In this document: positions 22,150 to 32,404 of the stretch, piece by piece | How the letters are laid out: each line of letters starts with the position of its first letter | Numbering within the stretch: position 1 is the first letter of the stretch | Assembly: GCA_946902985.2 (NCBI GenBank) | Contig: OX336397.1 | Span: 155,861,890-155,925,889 of the forward strand | Length of the DNA stretch: 64,000 nucleotides | Source: Meconema thalassinum | Taxonomy: Eukaryota > Arthropoda > Insecta > Orthoptera > Tettigoniidae | Direction of reading: 5' to 3' | Position numbers and translations under genes: made by a program | Notes under the pieces: generated by a model | Told to the model about the DNA's origin: nothing | Databases searched by the model: none | The model's input: the letters and a program-made list of their open reading frames with translations, nothing else

Positions 22150-22870
22150 TAATTGTTGTTTTAAGGGGCCTAACATCTAGGTTTTCAGCCCCTAATTGTT
22201 TGGATGATCGTGAAGATGATAATGAAATGTAAACTATAACTAAAACTAACCACTAACTTACATACTAGAAGAAAAATTGAAAACAAAAGGAGAATAAGGC
22301 AAATAAAGGACAGGAGGAAAATATATGTCCTCAACCCTCGAAGAATGCGGAAGGAAGGAGAGCCATGAAAGGCAGATAGGAAAGTGAAAGAGGAGAGGGT
22401 CCACCCCAGAGGTAATGGAAAAAAGGGAGAAAACCGGACCCAGCTCAGGAATCCCTCGGGGTCGCCAACTCTCGAACTCACCAGCCGTGAGCCCCTGAGG
22501 GTGTAGCAATATCCCCGGTGTACCAGAAGTGGTGGGGCTACATACACCCGGCCTCTTTGAGGGCCTTGAGCAGAAGTCAGGAGATAACATGAAAAGAAAA
22601 AGAAGGCTGACCCCTCGCAGAAGAAGCAGGGTATCAGAAAAGATGAGACAAGGGCCAATTAAGGCGGGAAAGGAAGAGACTCCCTAGGCCTCGGGTACTC
22701 TAATACCGTCGGGGTTGGAAGACAACTAGAGTTGACCAAGTGAGGTCGACAGGAAAGAAGACGGAGAGGAGCCCGGCACAAGTAAGTGAAAGCAATGTCG
22801 GACTCAGCTGGGGTCCCGTGGTCGCCAAACCACGTCCCACTAGATGTGAGCCCCTGGGAGGTTCCAACAT
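22150..22870 (-). repeat. dispersed repeat R, copy 1
   Basis: About 0.65-0.7 kb repeat, in reverse to 47588-48205. Shared marks: CCCTGGGAGG, CCACGTCCCACTAGATGTGA and GCCGTGAGCCCCTGAGGGTG. On the minus strand it ends GGCCCCTTAAAACAACAA followed by ATC triplets, the same tail as the LINE at 62011-62300, so it was probably copied by that LINE's machinery. No protein recognised. Confidence 0.65.
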
Positions 22871-22913
22871 TAGATAAAATCACACCGCAGTAACATATAA
22901 TGTACAGTCTACA

Positions 22914-22942
22914 CCAGGGGTCTCCAAACTACGGCCCGCCAT
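22914..22942 (+). mobile_element. solo hAT-type terminus
   Basis: CCAGGGGTCTCCAAACTACG then GCCCGCC closely resembles the ends of hAT (Charlie-like) elements. I could not find the partner end. Confidence 0.4.
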
Positions 22943-23229
22943 AATGTAGTTTGATTACATTGTAATATTTAAATTCATTCAAAATAATAATAATAATAAT
23001 AATACGATGTTTATTATTAAGCGAGCAATTAAGAAACACAATAACTGGCAAACATTGAACAGTTTAACTGTAATTTATGATATGAGATTTATCCTAAAAA
23101 AAATACAGTAAGTGACATAGGTAATTCACATAATGAAATTTATCATTCTAATTATTACTGGTTGATACCCGTCAAAACATGACGGTCATTGGGAAAATAT
23201 TTACTGAAGGATTCTCTTATACAGAATGC

Positions 23230-23485
23230 ATTTTTTTAACGATTACTTTTTGACACTGTTGCAACTTTAAGGGCGTCAAAAGATCGACTTCTCAACGTAT
23301 AACTGGCCATGACTGAAAACTTGATGAGGCAAATAGAGACCTACACGTTCCATAGTTTCCCCTTGAGCTTTATTGATTGTGATAAAGTACGCTAAGCGAA
23401 TTGGAAATTGGAAAATTGAAGTATATTATCGGAAGATGTTAAATCAAGTCGAAGGATTGCAGCTCTCTGCCCAGTAAGGGATTTG
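23230..23485 (-). pseudogene. Helitron helicase C-terminal relic
   Basis: On the minus strand: GKSLTGQRAAILRLDLTSSD, then FQF, a frame change, then [20 protein letters not shown] and [10 protein letters not shown]. These are the last conserved blocks of the Pif1-like helicase of Helitrons (usual forms FAMTINKAQG and [10 protein letters not shown]). A stop follows in the next line (EKSIF then stop). It shows that an autonomous Helitron once sat here. Confidence 0.8.
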
Positions 23486-23779
23486 CCTCCACACATACTT
23501 ACTCTAAAAGTTTGATCCATAGAGCCACAACAATAATTCCCCCCTTTAAAATTCTCATAAACAAAGATCTAAGTAAGATTCAGCGGGATCCGCCATTTTT
23601 CTGGTGGAATAGAGCCATTGTGCGCAAGCGCGGGAACGACAAATATTACATTTTTCTTTAATAATTTAAAAATATACCCTAATATATATTTTCCTTTTAA
23701 ATACACTCTGCAAGAGCTCTTGTTAGAATGCATTACGAAGTCAATCGGTTAAGACGTTATCTCAATCTCGCGGTAACAA

Positions 23780-25202
23780 CAAGTAGTTCCGTGAAGAACT
23801 ATACAGCCTATTTTCATATATCCTGCTCATGTTAATTGCCTCTATCAACATACAAAATTTCAGAGTAATTGCTGTAACAGATTCGTAGATATTGAGACCG
23901 TACAAATATTTCAGATGGTCGCCAGGTTGGATTTCTATTTTTGTACTATTACATTAATATTATTGTGTACGTGTGGTATTCAAACTTAAATCGCATGATT
24001 AGAACACAAGAAGTAAAAACGAGATTTTAAAATTACCCACAGCAGCCATCTTGTGATTATGCAAACGATTGAAATAAATTAGATGCCAGTGGATCAACAT
24101 TTGTATAAGCATTTAATGTGCAACGTTTCACGGCACTCGGATAGTTAATTCGCGAGAAACGTCCATTTAAATATTTATACTTCGCGTCGCCGCCATGTTG
24201 GATTTGTGCTCACCAGGTTACTGAAAGTCCTATAGGTGAACATATGTTCTTAGTCTCCATGAACATTAAAAAAAATCAGTTAGGTTGTTGTAAAAGATTC
24301 ATAGATATTGAGAACCGTCTAAATATTTCGGAAGCTCGCCATTTAGGATTATTATATGTATAGGCCATAGAGTTATGTACCATTCAAGGACAATTATTGC
24401 CCAGGTTCATTATTCAAACTTTCACTTCGATCACATGATTACGACACAAGAAATAAAAACTTAATTTTAAAATTTCGCACAGCCGCCATCTTGAGGTTAT
24501 GTAAACAATTGAATTAAATTAGATGGCAGTGCATTACAATCTGCAAAATCATTTACTGTACCACATTTCACTGCGCTCAGAGAGTAAAATCACGAGAAAA
24601 ATATATTAAAATATTTCAAATTCGCTTGGTCGCCATGTTCGTTTTGTAATTTACAGGTTTATGAAATATACATAGGTAAACTTGCATCTGTACCCTTTAT
24701 CACCGTACAAAATTGCAGGGTGATATCTGTAATAGTTTCGGAGATATAGAATGTCAGTGAAATATTTCGCACAGCCGCCATTTTGAGGTTATGTAAACAA
24801 TTGAACTAAATTAGACTCCAGTGCATTACAATGTGTATAAACATTTGCTGTACCAAGTTTCATTACGGTTGGATAGTTAAATCGCGAGAATAGTCTATTT
24901 AAAAGTCTCAACTTTGCTTGACCGCCATGTTGGTTTTGTAGTCACCAGGTTTTTGAAAGTCTCATAAGTGAACTTCTAGTAGTGCCCTTTATCACCGTAC
25001 ACAATTTCAGGGCGATATCGGTAATAGTTTCGGAGATATCGAATGCTAGTGAAATATTTCGCACAGCCGCCATGTTGGATTGGTGAGACGTAACAAAATT
25101 TGAAGGGCACGGTCGAGGTCGCCGGGAATAGCGCCATGAACTTACCGAGTTTCATTGAAATCGCTCCAGCCGTTTAGATTTTATTAGGGACACACACACA
25201 CA

Positions 25203-25240
<38 letters not shown>

Positions 25241-25308
25241 GGACATACACACGGACAAAAGGTGATCTCATAAGCCTATTTTTTCAAAATTGAAAATAGG
25301 CTAAAAAT
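23780..25308 (+). mobile_element. family D2, diverged relative of family D
   Basis: Begins CAAGTAGTTCCGTGAAGAAC and ends GAAAATAGGCTAAAAAT, closely like family D (CAAGAAGTTCCGTGACGAAC; AAAAGTAGGCTAAAAAT). The body has a different sequence but again a 292-bp internal spacing (GATATCTGTAATAGTTTCGG at 24722, GATATCGGTAATAGTTTCGG near 25014). Blocks such as GCCGCCATGTTGGATT recur. A (CA)n tract at 25190-25236 precedes the terminal hairpin. Confidence 0.7.
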
Positions 25309-25600
25309 CACCTTAGTGTTTTAAATGTATAGATTATATTAATGCCATTTATGTAGCTACTTTACTCTGACAATTGTTTGCAGTTGTGGAACAAGTTTAC
25401 TGTGGAAATTATCAGCAGCAACTTCAAATGTTCATCACTTAATTTGGATCTGCAAATATGATTGTATATTTCATTTTGGAGAATGTTTTTCACTCAGATA
25501 AGTCGTTCCGAAAGCAGGAAAAGAAGCAGCAAGCAAACGGAGCGGATTCCATTTCCGCGCCCTGTGCCATAGATATCTCACTCAGTCCCGAAACAAAAAT
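25309..25600. other. unassigned
   Basis: Nothing recognised; includes a purine-rich stretch near 25515. Confidence 0.3.
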
Positions 25601-26037
25601 GTTGGTTGGTTCCTCAGTTTAGGGGCTACGACAACGCGGTCATGTAGCCCCGTGTACTTTGGGTGTGTGTAGAATCTGTATGATAACCGGTGTGAATTGT
25701 GATGACTGTATTAGTGTGTGTTATCTGTTTTCAATTCAAGTAAGGACTTCAGACGATAATTTCAATTAGTTCCTACTTTTGCTACCAAATACTACCGTCA
25801 ACGATACCTAGCTGTGAACCTGACTACTAGATGCCATCGCAACCAGCGCCTGGTGACGAACGTTGGAACTTAGGGGTATTAATCAAACGTAACCTACACA
25901 TTTTGCTATACACAATTGTAGTTAGTGGTAGGTTCTTTTACATGTCATAAATCTATGACATGGGCCCGCCGGCTTTACTTCCCCTCCGAAGAAAGGCATA
26001 CTGATGGATTTTAATGCTCTTAAAAATCCGTCAGTCT
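25601..26037 (-). mobile_element. SINE-T, 5' truncated
   Basis: Begins GGTTGGTTCCTCAGTTTAGG and CTACGACAACGCGGTCATGT (the reversed 3' end) and runs back to AAAATCCGTCAG, losing the tRNA-like head. Confidence 0.8.
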
Positions 26038-26135
26038 ATTTGTAAATTGGGGATAGGATGGGAAGGAGGTACCGTGGCTTTAAGTTTGGAACTCTCTCAG
26101 TATTTCCCTGGAGTAGAAATGGGAAATGTGCACAG
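26038..26135 (-). mobile_element. SINE-C fragment
   Basis: GGGGATAGGATGGGAAGGAG, then CAGTATTTCCCTGGAGTAGA and GGGAAATGTGCA match the SINE-C middle part. Confidence 0.45.
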
Positions 26136-26539
26136 ATATGGATACATGCGACATTAGCGGAGCAGGTAGTAAACAAAGATATCAAGACGTAATTGGGGAA
26201 CCAGTATCCGCCGTCTGCTGGAGCTCCCTTTTTCAAGTTGAGCCAATGAAGCTTGTATTGCGTTTATTAAGCACATTGAGTTGCACGCGCCTGTACTCGT
26301 GTCCAGTCCTGTACGCACACATTAATTGTTAACTAATGCACATTCACGAGATTTAGTCGCGGGACAGAACCACTTCCTTTGAAGCAAGAGTGAGTTAATC
26401 CAGGAACAAAGGACAATTGGCTAGAGATTGCTCTACAACGTATGTACACAAGTCCCAGACTCACCTCACCAAAGTACACGGAGATTTGGGTTTGCATTAC
26501 GACTGAGGTATTGCGCAGCAATCGGTACTATGGATATTT
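26136..26539. other. unassigned
   Basis: No gene or repeat recognised. Confidence 0.3.
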
Positions 26540-27600
26540 TGTTGTTGTTTGAGTCTTCAGTCCTTTGACTGGTTTGATGCAGCGCTCCATTCCACCCTGT
26601 CCTGAGCTAATCCTTTCATCTCTACATAGCTACCACACCCTACATCTGAGTCAATCTGTTTAACATATTCTAACCTTGGACTACCCCAACAGATCTTGTC
26701 CTTGACCCTTCCTTCCATAACTAAGCTTGCTAATCCTGGGTGTCTTAGTGTCCTACCAACCTATCTCTTCTCTTTCTTACCAGGGTGGGTGAGTGGATAG
26801 CGTGTCTGTCTACTAACCCCAATATTGCAGGTTCGCTCCTGGCCGCGGTAAGTAATTTTTGAAAGGCGGCAAAAATACGACACGCATGTCATACGATGTT
26901 GGAATGTCAAAGGACCTATTTGAATTAAGCAAGCCGTGTTCATGATGGCAAAATTAATCTCGGGAGTATCCGCCAACACAAAGTTCTCATTTCTCTACTA
27001 GAAAGCGCTATAGTATACAAGGAGCCTAGGTATCTAACCTCCTTGACTTTCATAGTGATTCAAGGAACAACGCAATTCGACATGCAAGCTACCCTCTGGG
27101 TGTCAAATTACTAAGCTTGCACCCGGCACCCGAGGCCATACGATATTATTATTATTATCTCTTCTCTTCATTAGCAGTCGCCAGAAACATCTCCCCTCTC
27201 CCACTCGTCTTAATACCTCTTCGTTTGTAACCCTATCTACCCATCTGATCTTCATCATTCTCCTGTAACACCACATTTCAAACGCTTCTATTCTCCTTTT
27301 TTCGGCAGCACCAATAGTTCAAGTTTCACTTCCATAGAGCGCCACGCTCCAGACAAAGGCTTTCAAAAATGACTTCTTAATAACTAAATCTATATTCGAT
27401 GTCAACAGATTCCTTTTCTGTAGAAATGCTTTCCTTGCCTGAGCTAACCTAATTTTTATATCCTCTTTGCTTCGTCCATCACTGGTTATTTTGCTTCCTA
27501 AGTAACAGAAGTCTCCTACTTCCTTTAGCTTTTCACCTGCCAATTTGATGTCCATAGAGGTTTCTGATTTATTTCGGCTGCATTCCAATATTTTTGTTTT
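26540..27600 (-). pseudogene. RTE-like LINE 3' part, interrupted by SINE-A
   Basis: From right to left the protein reads DIKLAGEKLKEVGDFCYLGS, AQARKAFLQKRNLLTSNIDL, SFLKAFVWSVALYGSET, then a stop followed by TIGAAEKRRIEAFEMW and WVDRVTNEEVLRRV. The 3' end is marked by GAGTCTTCAGTCCTTTGACT (plus strand, about 26552). SINE-A splits it at 26775-27156. It is 5'-truncated and carries stops. The same family is at 28806-29312 and, more distantly, 48951-49668. Confidence 0.8.
26775..27156 (+). mobile_element. SINE-A, complete, 12-bp TSD
   Basis: A 382-bp tRNA-derived SINE: head GGGTGAGTGGATAGCGTGTC with box B GGTTCGCTCC, body TTGAAAGGCGGCAAAAATAC, 3' (ATT)n. ATCTCTTCTCTT is duplicated at 26763-26774 and 27157-27168, and both copies are LINE sequence. 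Confidence 0.9.
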
Positions 27601-27641
27601 ACATTTTTTATTATGTGTTAATTAAATTTAATTAGGAAATG

Positions 27642-28151
27642 GTCGGCTTCGGTGGCGTAGTTGATAGCATGCTGAGCTTCTATGCCCAAGGTCGCAGGTT
27701 CAAACCCGGCAGAAGTCGTCGGATTTTTTTAAGAGCGTTAGAAATTCCTCAGTACGCTTTCCTTCAGAGGGGAAGTAAAGTCGGCGGTCCCATGTCATGG
27801 CATCTAAAAGAACCTTCCAATAACTAAACTTGTGTTAAGCGAAATTTGTAGGTTAGGTTTGATTAATGGTCTTAAGTTCCAACGTTCGTCACCAGGCACT
27901 GGCTGCGTTGGCATCTAGTAGTAGCCAAGCTCACAGCTAGGTGTTGTGGACAGTAGGATTTGGTAGCGAAAGTGAGAACTACTTGAAATTATTGCCTGCG
28001 GTCCTTGCTTGAATTAAGAACAGATAACACACACTAATACAGTCATCACAATTAACACCGGTTATCAGACAGATTCTACACACACCCAAAGTACACGGGG
28101 CTACATGACCGCGTTGTCGCAGCCCCTAAATTAAGGTACCAACCAACCAAT
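27642..28151 (+). mobile_element. SINE-T, complete
   Basis: A 510-bp tRNA-derived SINE: head TCGGCTTCGGTGGCGTAGTT, box B AGGTTCAAACCCGG, end CGCAGCCCCTAAATTAAGGT then ACCAACCAACC. AGGAAATG is duplicated at 27634-27641 and 28152-28159. Confidence 0.85.
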
Positions 28152-28240
28152 CAGGAAATGCGCACAATGTGCAAAAGTTTACATAAAGGAACAGAATTTT
28201 GTCAGAGATTCTGCTCTGAGTTCGCAGTACATAGCGTTAT

Positions 28241-28564
28241 GAAAATGAAAATCCACAGCCTGCTGCCAGTCTTCGACCGGGTCGGGAATGGAATGAATGA
28301 AGCTCCCATCTAGTGGTGAGGATATGAACTGTGCCGGCGGCCGAGGCCTGACGCACTCCTCTGGGGCAATGATTAAATGAATGACAGATGAAATTAAATG
28401 ATAGTGGTGAGCGTTGCTGGAAGGAAATTTTGACAGGGAAAACCGGAGAAAAACCTGTCTGCCTCCGTTTTGTCCAGCACAGATCTCACATGGAGTGACC
28501 GGGATTTGAACCACGGACCCAGCGGTGAGAGGCCGGCGTGCTGCCGCCTAAGCCACGGAGGCTT
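28241..28564 (-). mobile_element. SINE-G nested in LINE
   Basis: Reverse copy of the SINE at 31164-31489: its head, read minus, is GCCTCCGTGGCTTAGGCGGC with box B GGTTCAAATCCCGG. TSD AGTACATAGCGTTAT / AGTACGTAGCGTTAT at 28226-28240 and 28565-28579 (one mismatch). Confidence 0.85.
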
Positions 28565-28805
28565 AGTACGTAGCGTTATATCTGTCACAAGAAGTTAGCA
28601 TCTTTCACACATTGTCCTAGATCGATTATTTGCACACATCTTGTGATGGAATCCATGGGTAGCGAATCTTGTAATGATGAAGTAAGTTTGCCTCCAATCA
28701 CTGGTCGCCATGGCGTCAGTGGAGTAAAATTTGCCCCATATTTCGGTTCTTTTTCGTTGTCTCTCTTTGATTATATTCTCTGAATTCACGGTAGGTGGCA
28801 GGCTG

Positions 28806-29312
28806 TTTCTTATTCTTCAGTCTTCTATTATTTGAGTCTTCAGTCTCTTGACTGGTTTGATGCAGCTCTTCATTCCTTCCTGTCCTCAACTAATCGTTTT
28901 ATCTCTCCATAGGTACCACACCTTACATCCGAGGCAATCTGTTTAACATATTCTAACCTTGGCCTACCCCTACAGTTCTTGTCCTCGATCCTTCCTTCCA
29001 TAACTAAGCTTGCTATTCCTCGGTGTCTTAATACGTCTCCAACCAACCTATCTTTTCTCTTCATTAGCAGTCACCAGAAACATCTCTCCTCTGCCACTCG
29101 TCTTAATACCTCTTCATTTGTTACCCTATCTACCCATCTGATCTTCATCATTCTCTTGTAACACCACATTTTAAACGCTTCAATTCTTCTCTTTTCTGCT
29201 GCACCAATAGTCCAAGTTTCACTTCCATAGAGCACCACGCTCCAGACAAAAGCTTTCAAAAATGACTTCCTAATACCTAAATCTATATTCGATGTCAACA
29301 GATTCTCCAGCA
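28806..29312 (-). pseudogene. RTE-like LINE tail nested in LINE
   Basis: Reads (minus) NLLTSNIDLGIRKSFLKAFV, WSVVLYGSETWTIGAAEKRR, VDRVTNEEVLRRVAEERCFW, a stop, then MKRKDRLVGDVLRHRGIASL and RPRLEYVKQIASDV. The 3' end mark TTGAGTCTTCAGTC lies at 28830. It closely matches 26540-27600 and is 5'-truncated. Confidence 0.8.
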
Positions 29313-29536
29313 AGTTCATAGGAGAGTCTTGATAGGCTATATTTTGACAAGCCGAGAACAGCTTTCAGGAACCGGGATTTCACTTTTTCCACTGTAGCGA
29401 GATAGTTTGGACCACATATGTTAGGCTGGGTACAATTTTGGCGTAGAAAAGTTTCATGGCAGTGTCTAGCGATAGTTGTTGTATGTTCCTTATATCGTGT
29501 ATACCCTTTATTGCTGCTGTAGATCTATCCTTTATA

Positions 29537-29857
29537 TAGGGTCTTTCATATAAAGTAAGAACGGCAAGTGGCAGTTTTGTTATTCGCTGCTGCAGTGCCC
29601 TTGGCCGAGCTTGTGGCGCGCCACGGCCCCCTGCTGTACTATTGAAAGCGCGCGCATAGAACATACGAGGGCTGATTATCTGTTATTTTTATACAGTCCA
29701 TCGGAACTTGAAAAAAAATCAGCTCTCGTATGTACTATGCGCGCACTTTCAATAGTACAGCAGGGGGCCATGGCGCGCCACAAGCTCGGCCAAGGCCACC
29801 GCACCAGCGAATAACAAAACTGCCGCTTGCCGTTCTTACTTTATATGAAAGACCCTG
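29537..29857. mobile_element. 321-bp MITE with about 125-bp TIRs
   Basis: Starts TAGGGTCTTTCATATAAAGT and ends ACTTTATATGAAAGACCCTG; the inverted arms run about 125 bp each, including CGAGCTTGTGGCGCGCCA and its mate. TA flanks at 29535-29536 and 29858-29859. Removing it joins LINE codons (FTAH to IKDRST). Confidence 0.85.
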
Positions 29858-29918
29858 TATGTGCTGTGAAGGGTGTGGATGTTGTTTGAAGAGTATTGCC
29901 CAGGTATTTCATATTTAA

Positions 29919-30237
29919 CTAGCGGGCCCATGCGAGAACTTTCGCGTAATAAGTTGTGTGTGCACCCATGTGTAAAGACTACCCGCCCGGCTCTAGTGCT
30001 ATGCGGGCTGTACGCGACACAGTTCTGCCAGGGGCTATCGTCTTGTTTATTTGTTTAAAAGCACTTTATAAACAAATAAATATATTTCCGTTGACTTTTC
30101 AAGAAATGCAATATTTTTCCTGAACTATTGAGACGATTTGGAAGATTTTGGTACAAACCACACCTTCTAACTCCCTCTGGTTTAGGAGCTTGAGTTCTGT
30201 GAAACATACACCTTAGCGTATTATATAATTATATAGA
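29919..30237 (-). mobile_element. 319-bp non-autonomous Helitron
   Basis: On the minus strand it starts TCTATATAATTATATAATAC after an A and ends GCATGGGCCCGCTAG before a T, so it sits in an AT dinucleotide as Helitrons do. No coding capacity. Confidence 0.65.
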
Positions 30238-30570
30238 TTATTATTTAGAGCTTCGTGTTGGGATAACGTTGTATTTACACATCGAATATATGACGCAACA
30301 ATCATTTCATAGTTGGTTTAATTTCATTATTTATTTAAAAACAAAATGAGCCAATTGTGTTAAAAGTTGTGAAATGAGTGAGTTGACAAATCGTAATCAT
30401 GAACTGTAAACTCTGTATATTTATTAATAATACTTTGTTGAAGCTAAACGAATTTGAAAATTAAATACGCTTGTACAGTATTACGGAGATTAATTATGCC
30501 ATGTGTGTGAACGCTGGCTCTCATCTCATCTAATATACTTGCACAGGGGCTCATAACTAGTGAGATCATT

Positions 30571-31058
30571 GGTTGGTTCCTTAGTTTGAGCGCTGCGACA
30601 ACGCGGTCATGTAGCCCCGTGTACTTTGGGTGTGTGTAGAATCTGTCTGAAAACCGGTGTTAATTGTGATGGCTGTATTAATGTGTGGTATCTGTTATTC
30701 AGGTAAGGACTGCTGATGATCAATTTCAAGTAGTTCCTACTTTTGCTACCAAATGCTACCTTCAACGACACCTAGCTGTAAACTTGACTACTAGATGCCA
30801 GTGCAACCGGCACCTGGCGACGAACGTTGGAACTCATAGAGCGTTAATAAAATCTAACCTACAAATTTTGATTCACACAATTGTAGTTAGTGGAATGTTT
30901 CTTGACGTGTTATAAATCTATGACATGGGCCCACCGGCTTTACTTACCCTCTGTATGAAGGCATAGTGAGGGATTTTGAACGCTCTTAAAATCCGACGAC
31001 TTCGGCCGGGTTTGAACCCGCGATCTTGAGCATGCTAACAATGCCATCGAAGCTGCCT
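30571..31058 (-). mobile_element. SINE-T, near full length
   Basis: Starts at the reversed 3' end (GGTTGGTTCCTTAGTTTGAG) and runs to the reversed head (GGGTTTGAACCCGCGATCTT, TGCCATCGAAGCTGCC). No convincing TSD. Confidence 0.8.
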
Positions 31059-31163
31059 AGCTTCACTTTCCTCGGGCAACTCGTGACCCCGACATTACCC
31101 GGCAGGGTGGGGAGAGTTACTTTCTAGATGCAACTTTTACCTACAGTAACAATGTTCGAAGTA

Positions 31164-31489
31164 GCGAGCCTCCGTGGCTTAGGCAGCAGCACGCCGGCCT
31201 CTCACCGCTGGGTCCGTGGTTCAAATCCCGGTCACTCCATGTGAGATCTGTGCTGGACAAAACGGAGGCAGGCAGGTTTTTCTCCGGGTACTCCGGTTTT
31301 CCCTGTCAAAATTTCATTCCAGCAACACTCTCCACTATCATTTCATTTCATTTGTCATTCATTTAATCAGAGGAGTGCGTCAGGCCTCGGCAGCCGGCAC
31401 AGTTCATATCCTCGCCGCTAGATGGGGGCTTCATTCATTCCATTCCTGACCCGGTCGGAGACTGGAAGCAGGCTGTGGATTTTCATTTC
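31164..31489 (+). mobile_element. SINE-G, complete, 16-bp TSD
   Basis: A 326-bp tRNA-derived SINE: box A region TGGCTTAGGCAGC, box B GGTTCAAATCCCGG, ending in ATTTTCATTTC. AACAATGTTCGAAGTA is duplicated perfectly at 31148-31163 and 31490-31505. Confidence 0.9.
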
Positions 31490-31509
31490 AACAATGTTCG
31501 AAGTAACTC

Positions 31510-31890
31510 ATCGATAGTTTTGAGAAAAAAATCAGTTGCTTATTCTTTTTGCATCTTATTATGTCAACAATTTGTCAGAACACTTCACGAGTTAATTTAA
31601 ATAATATGATTATATGCTAATGACATGGCTGTTATAGCAGAATTTAAATAAATGAGAGTTCACAATTTAAAAAAAAAACATAAAAGAACGAGATTAAAAG
31701 TTAGGCCTAATATAAATCTACCTTAACGGACTGTCTATCGGACAGCTGAGAGCTGTGGGTTGTTGCTTTCCGCCAGGTATAACATTTTTTTGTGACCTTT
31801 CATTTATTTACATTCGAATGCTTTTGTTAGGATATCCAATTTCTGTTTGGTATATGATAACATAGTTTTAAGATTCTTTTTATTTAATCT
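31510..31890. other. unassigned intronic DNA
   Basis: No gene seen. It lies within the intron downstream of the minus-strand lectin exon. Confidence 0.3.
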
Positions 31891-31893
31891 ACG

Positions 31894-31927
31894 CTGACGA
31901 AGGTATCATTGTATACCGAAACATGTA
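31894..31927 (+). ncRNA. hammerhead-ribozyme-like motif (relic)
   Basis: CTGACGA, an extra A, a 5-bp stem (GGTAT/ATACC with a CATTGT loop), then GAAAC, AT and GTA. This is the layout of a minimal hammerhead: CUGANGA, stem II, GAAA, a 2-bp stem III and a GUH cleavage site. The extra base and a weak stem I argue against activity. Such motifs are known in the terminal repeats of Penelope-like elements. Confidence 0.35.
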
Positions 31928-32012
31928 CCTTTTAATTTAATTATTAAACTTCTTAGTGTTTGACTAGGCGGATTTTATAATTGGAGATCTAACTACTAGA
32001 TCATCTACTCAC

Positions 32013-32162
32013 TCTCTTCAGGCACGCCCTGAGGCTGTGGACACTGGATACTCTCGTACTCTGTTCGGCCGAAGCTGGCTGAGTAGACAGCGATCCTGGC
32101 GTTAGGGTTACACTTAAGCTGCACTGTATCGTCCTCGCAGGCCACCTTACTGCGGAACTCGT
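32013..32162 (-). CDS. internal exon, SUEL/Gal-lectin domain, probable EVA-1-like gene
   Basis: A 150-bp exon. The acceptor is TTTCTAATTTCAG just upstream (AG at 32163-32164 in reverse), with a branch-like TACTGAT about 37 nt before it. The donor is GTGAGT immediately after. Both introns are phase 1 (2 nt + 49 codons + 1 nt), so the exon is symmetric. It encodes EFRSKVACEDDTVQLKCNPN, then ARIAVYSASFGRTEYESIQC and PQPQGVPEE. The spacing CEDDxVQLKC...SASFGR...C-P is the core of the galactose-binding (SUEL-type) lectin domain found in EVA-1 and latrophilin receptors. I infer an EVA-1-type cell-surface receptor; the rest of the gene is outside the window or in exons I did not see. Confidence 0.8.
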
Positions 32163-32404
32163 CTGAAATTAGAAACACATCACATTACACATCTATGCAT
32201 CAGTATATTCTATAACAATAATGCACTCATATAGGCTACTCTACAGGGTGATTCATAATTCATATTACAAACTTCTGGGGGTTGTAGAGGGGGCTAAGTA
32301 GGTCTCATTTTGATTATGAACCCATGCTCGGACATGTATCGTTTCAATAACAAATCAGGTTGACTCGATTGCACATCACCCACTTCACTACAGACACGTA
32401 TGCA

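Larger units (their letters stand above)
28160..30260 (-). pseudogene. LINE (same family as 7104-8587) with four nested insertions
   Basis: Read from right to left: LNMKYLGNTLQTTSTPFTAH (about 29860-29918), IKDRSTAAIKGIHDIRNIQQ (29465-29534), LSLDTAMKLFYAKIVPSLTY, then IKERQRKRTEIWG and RFATHGFHHKMC (28600-28780). The Cys/His knuckle follows (CERC at 28600, RYNAMYCEL resuming at 28241) and the end is SLTKFCSFM. These align block for block with the plus-strand copy. The four insertions are SINE-G 28241-28564, an RTE tail 28806-29312, a MITE 29537-29857 and a Helitron 29919-30237. Confidence 0.8.

Noticed and set aside
22185..22658. 157-codon hydrophobic frame resembling a membrane protein
   Set aside because: It lies in dispersed repeat R; the copy at 47588-48205 does not preserve it.
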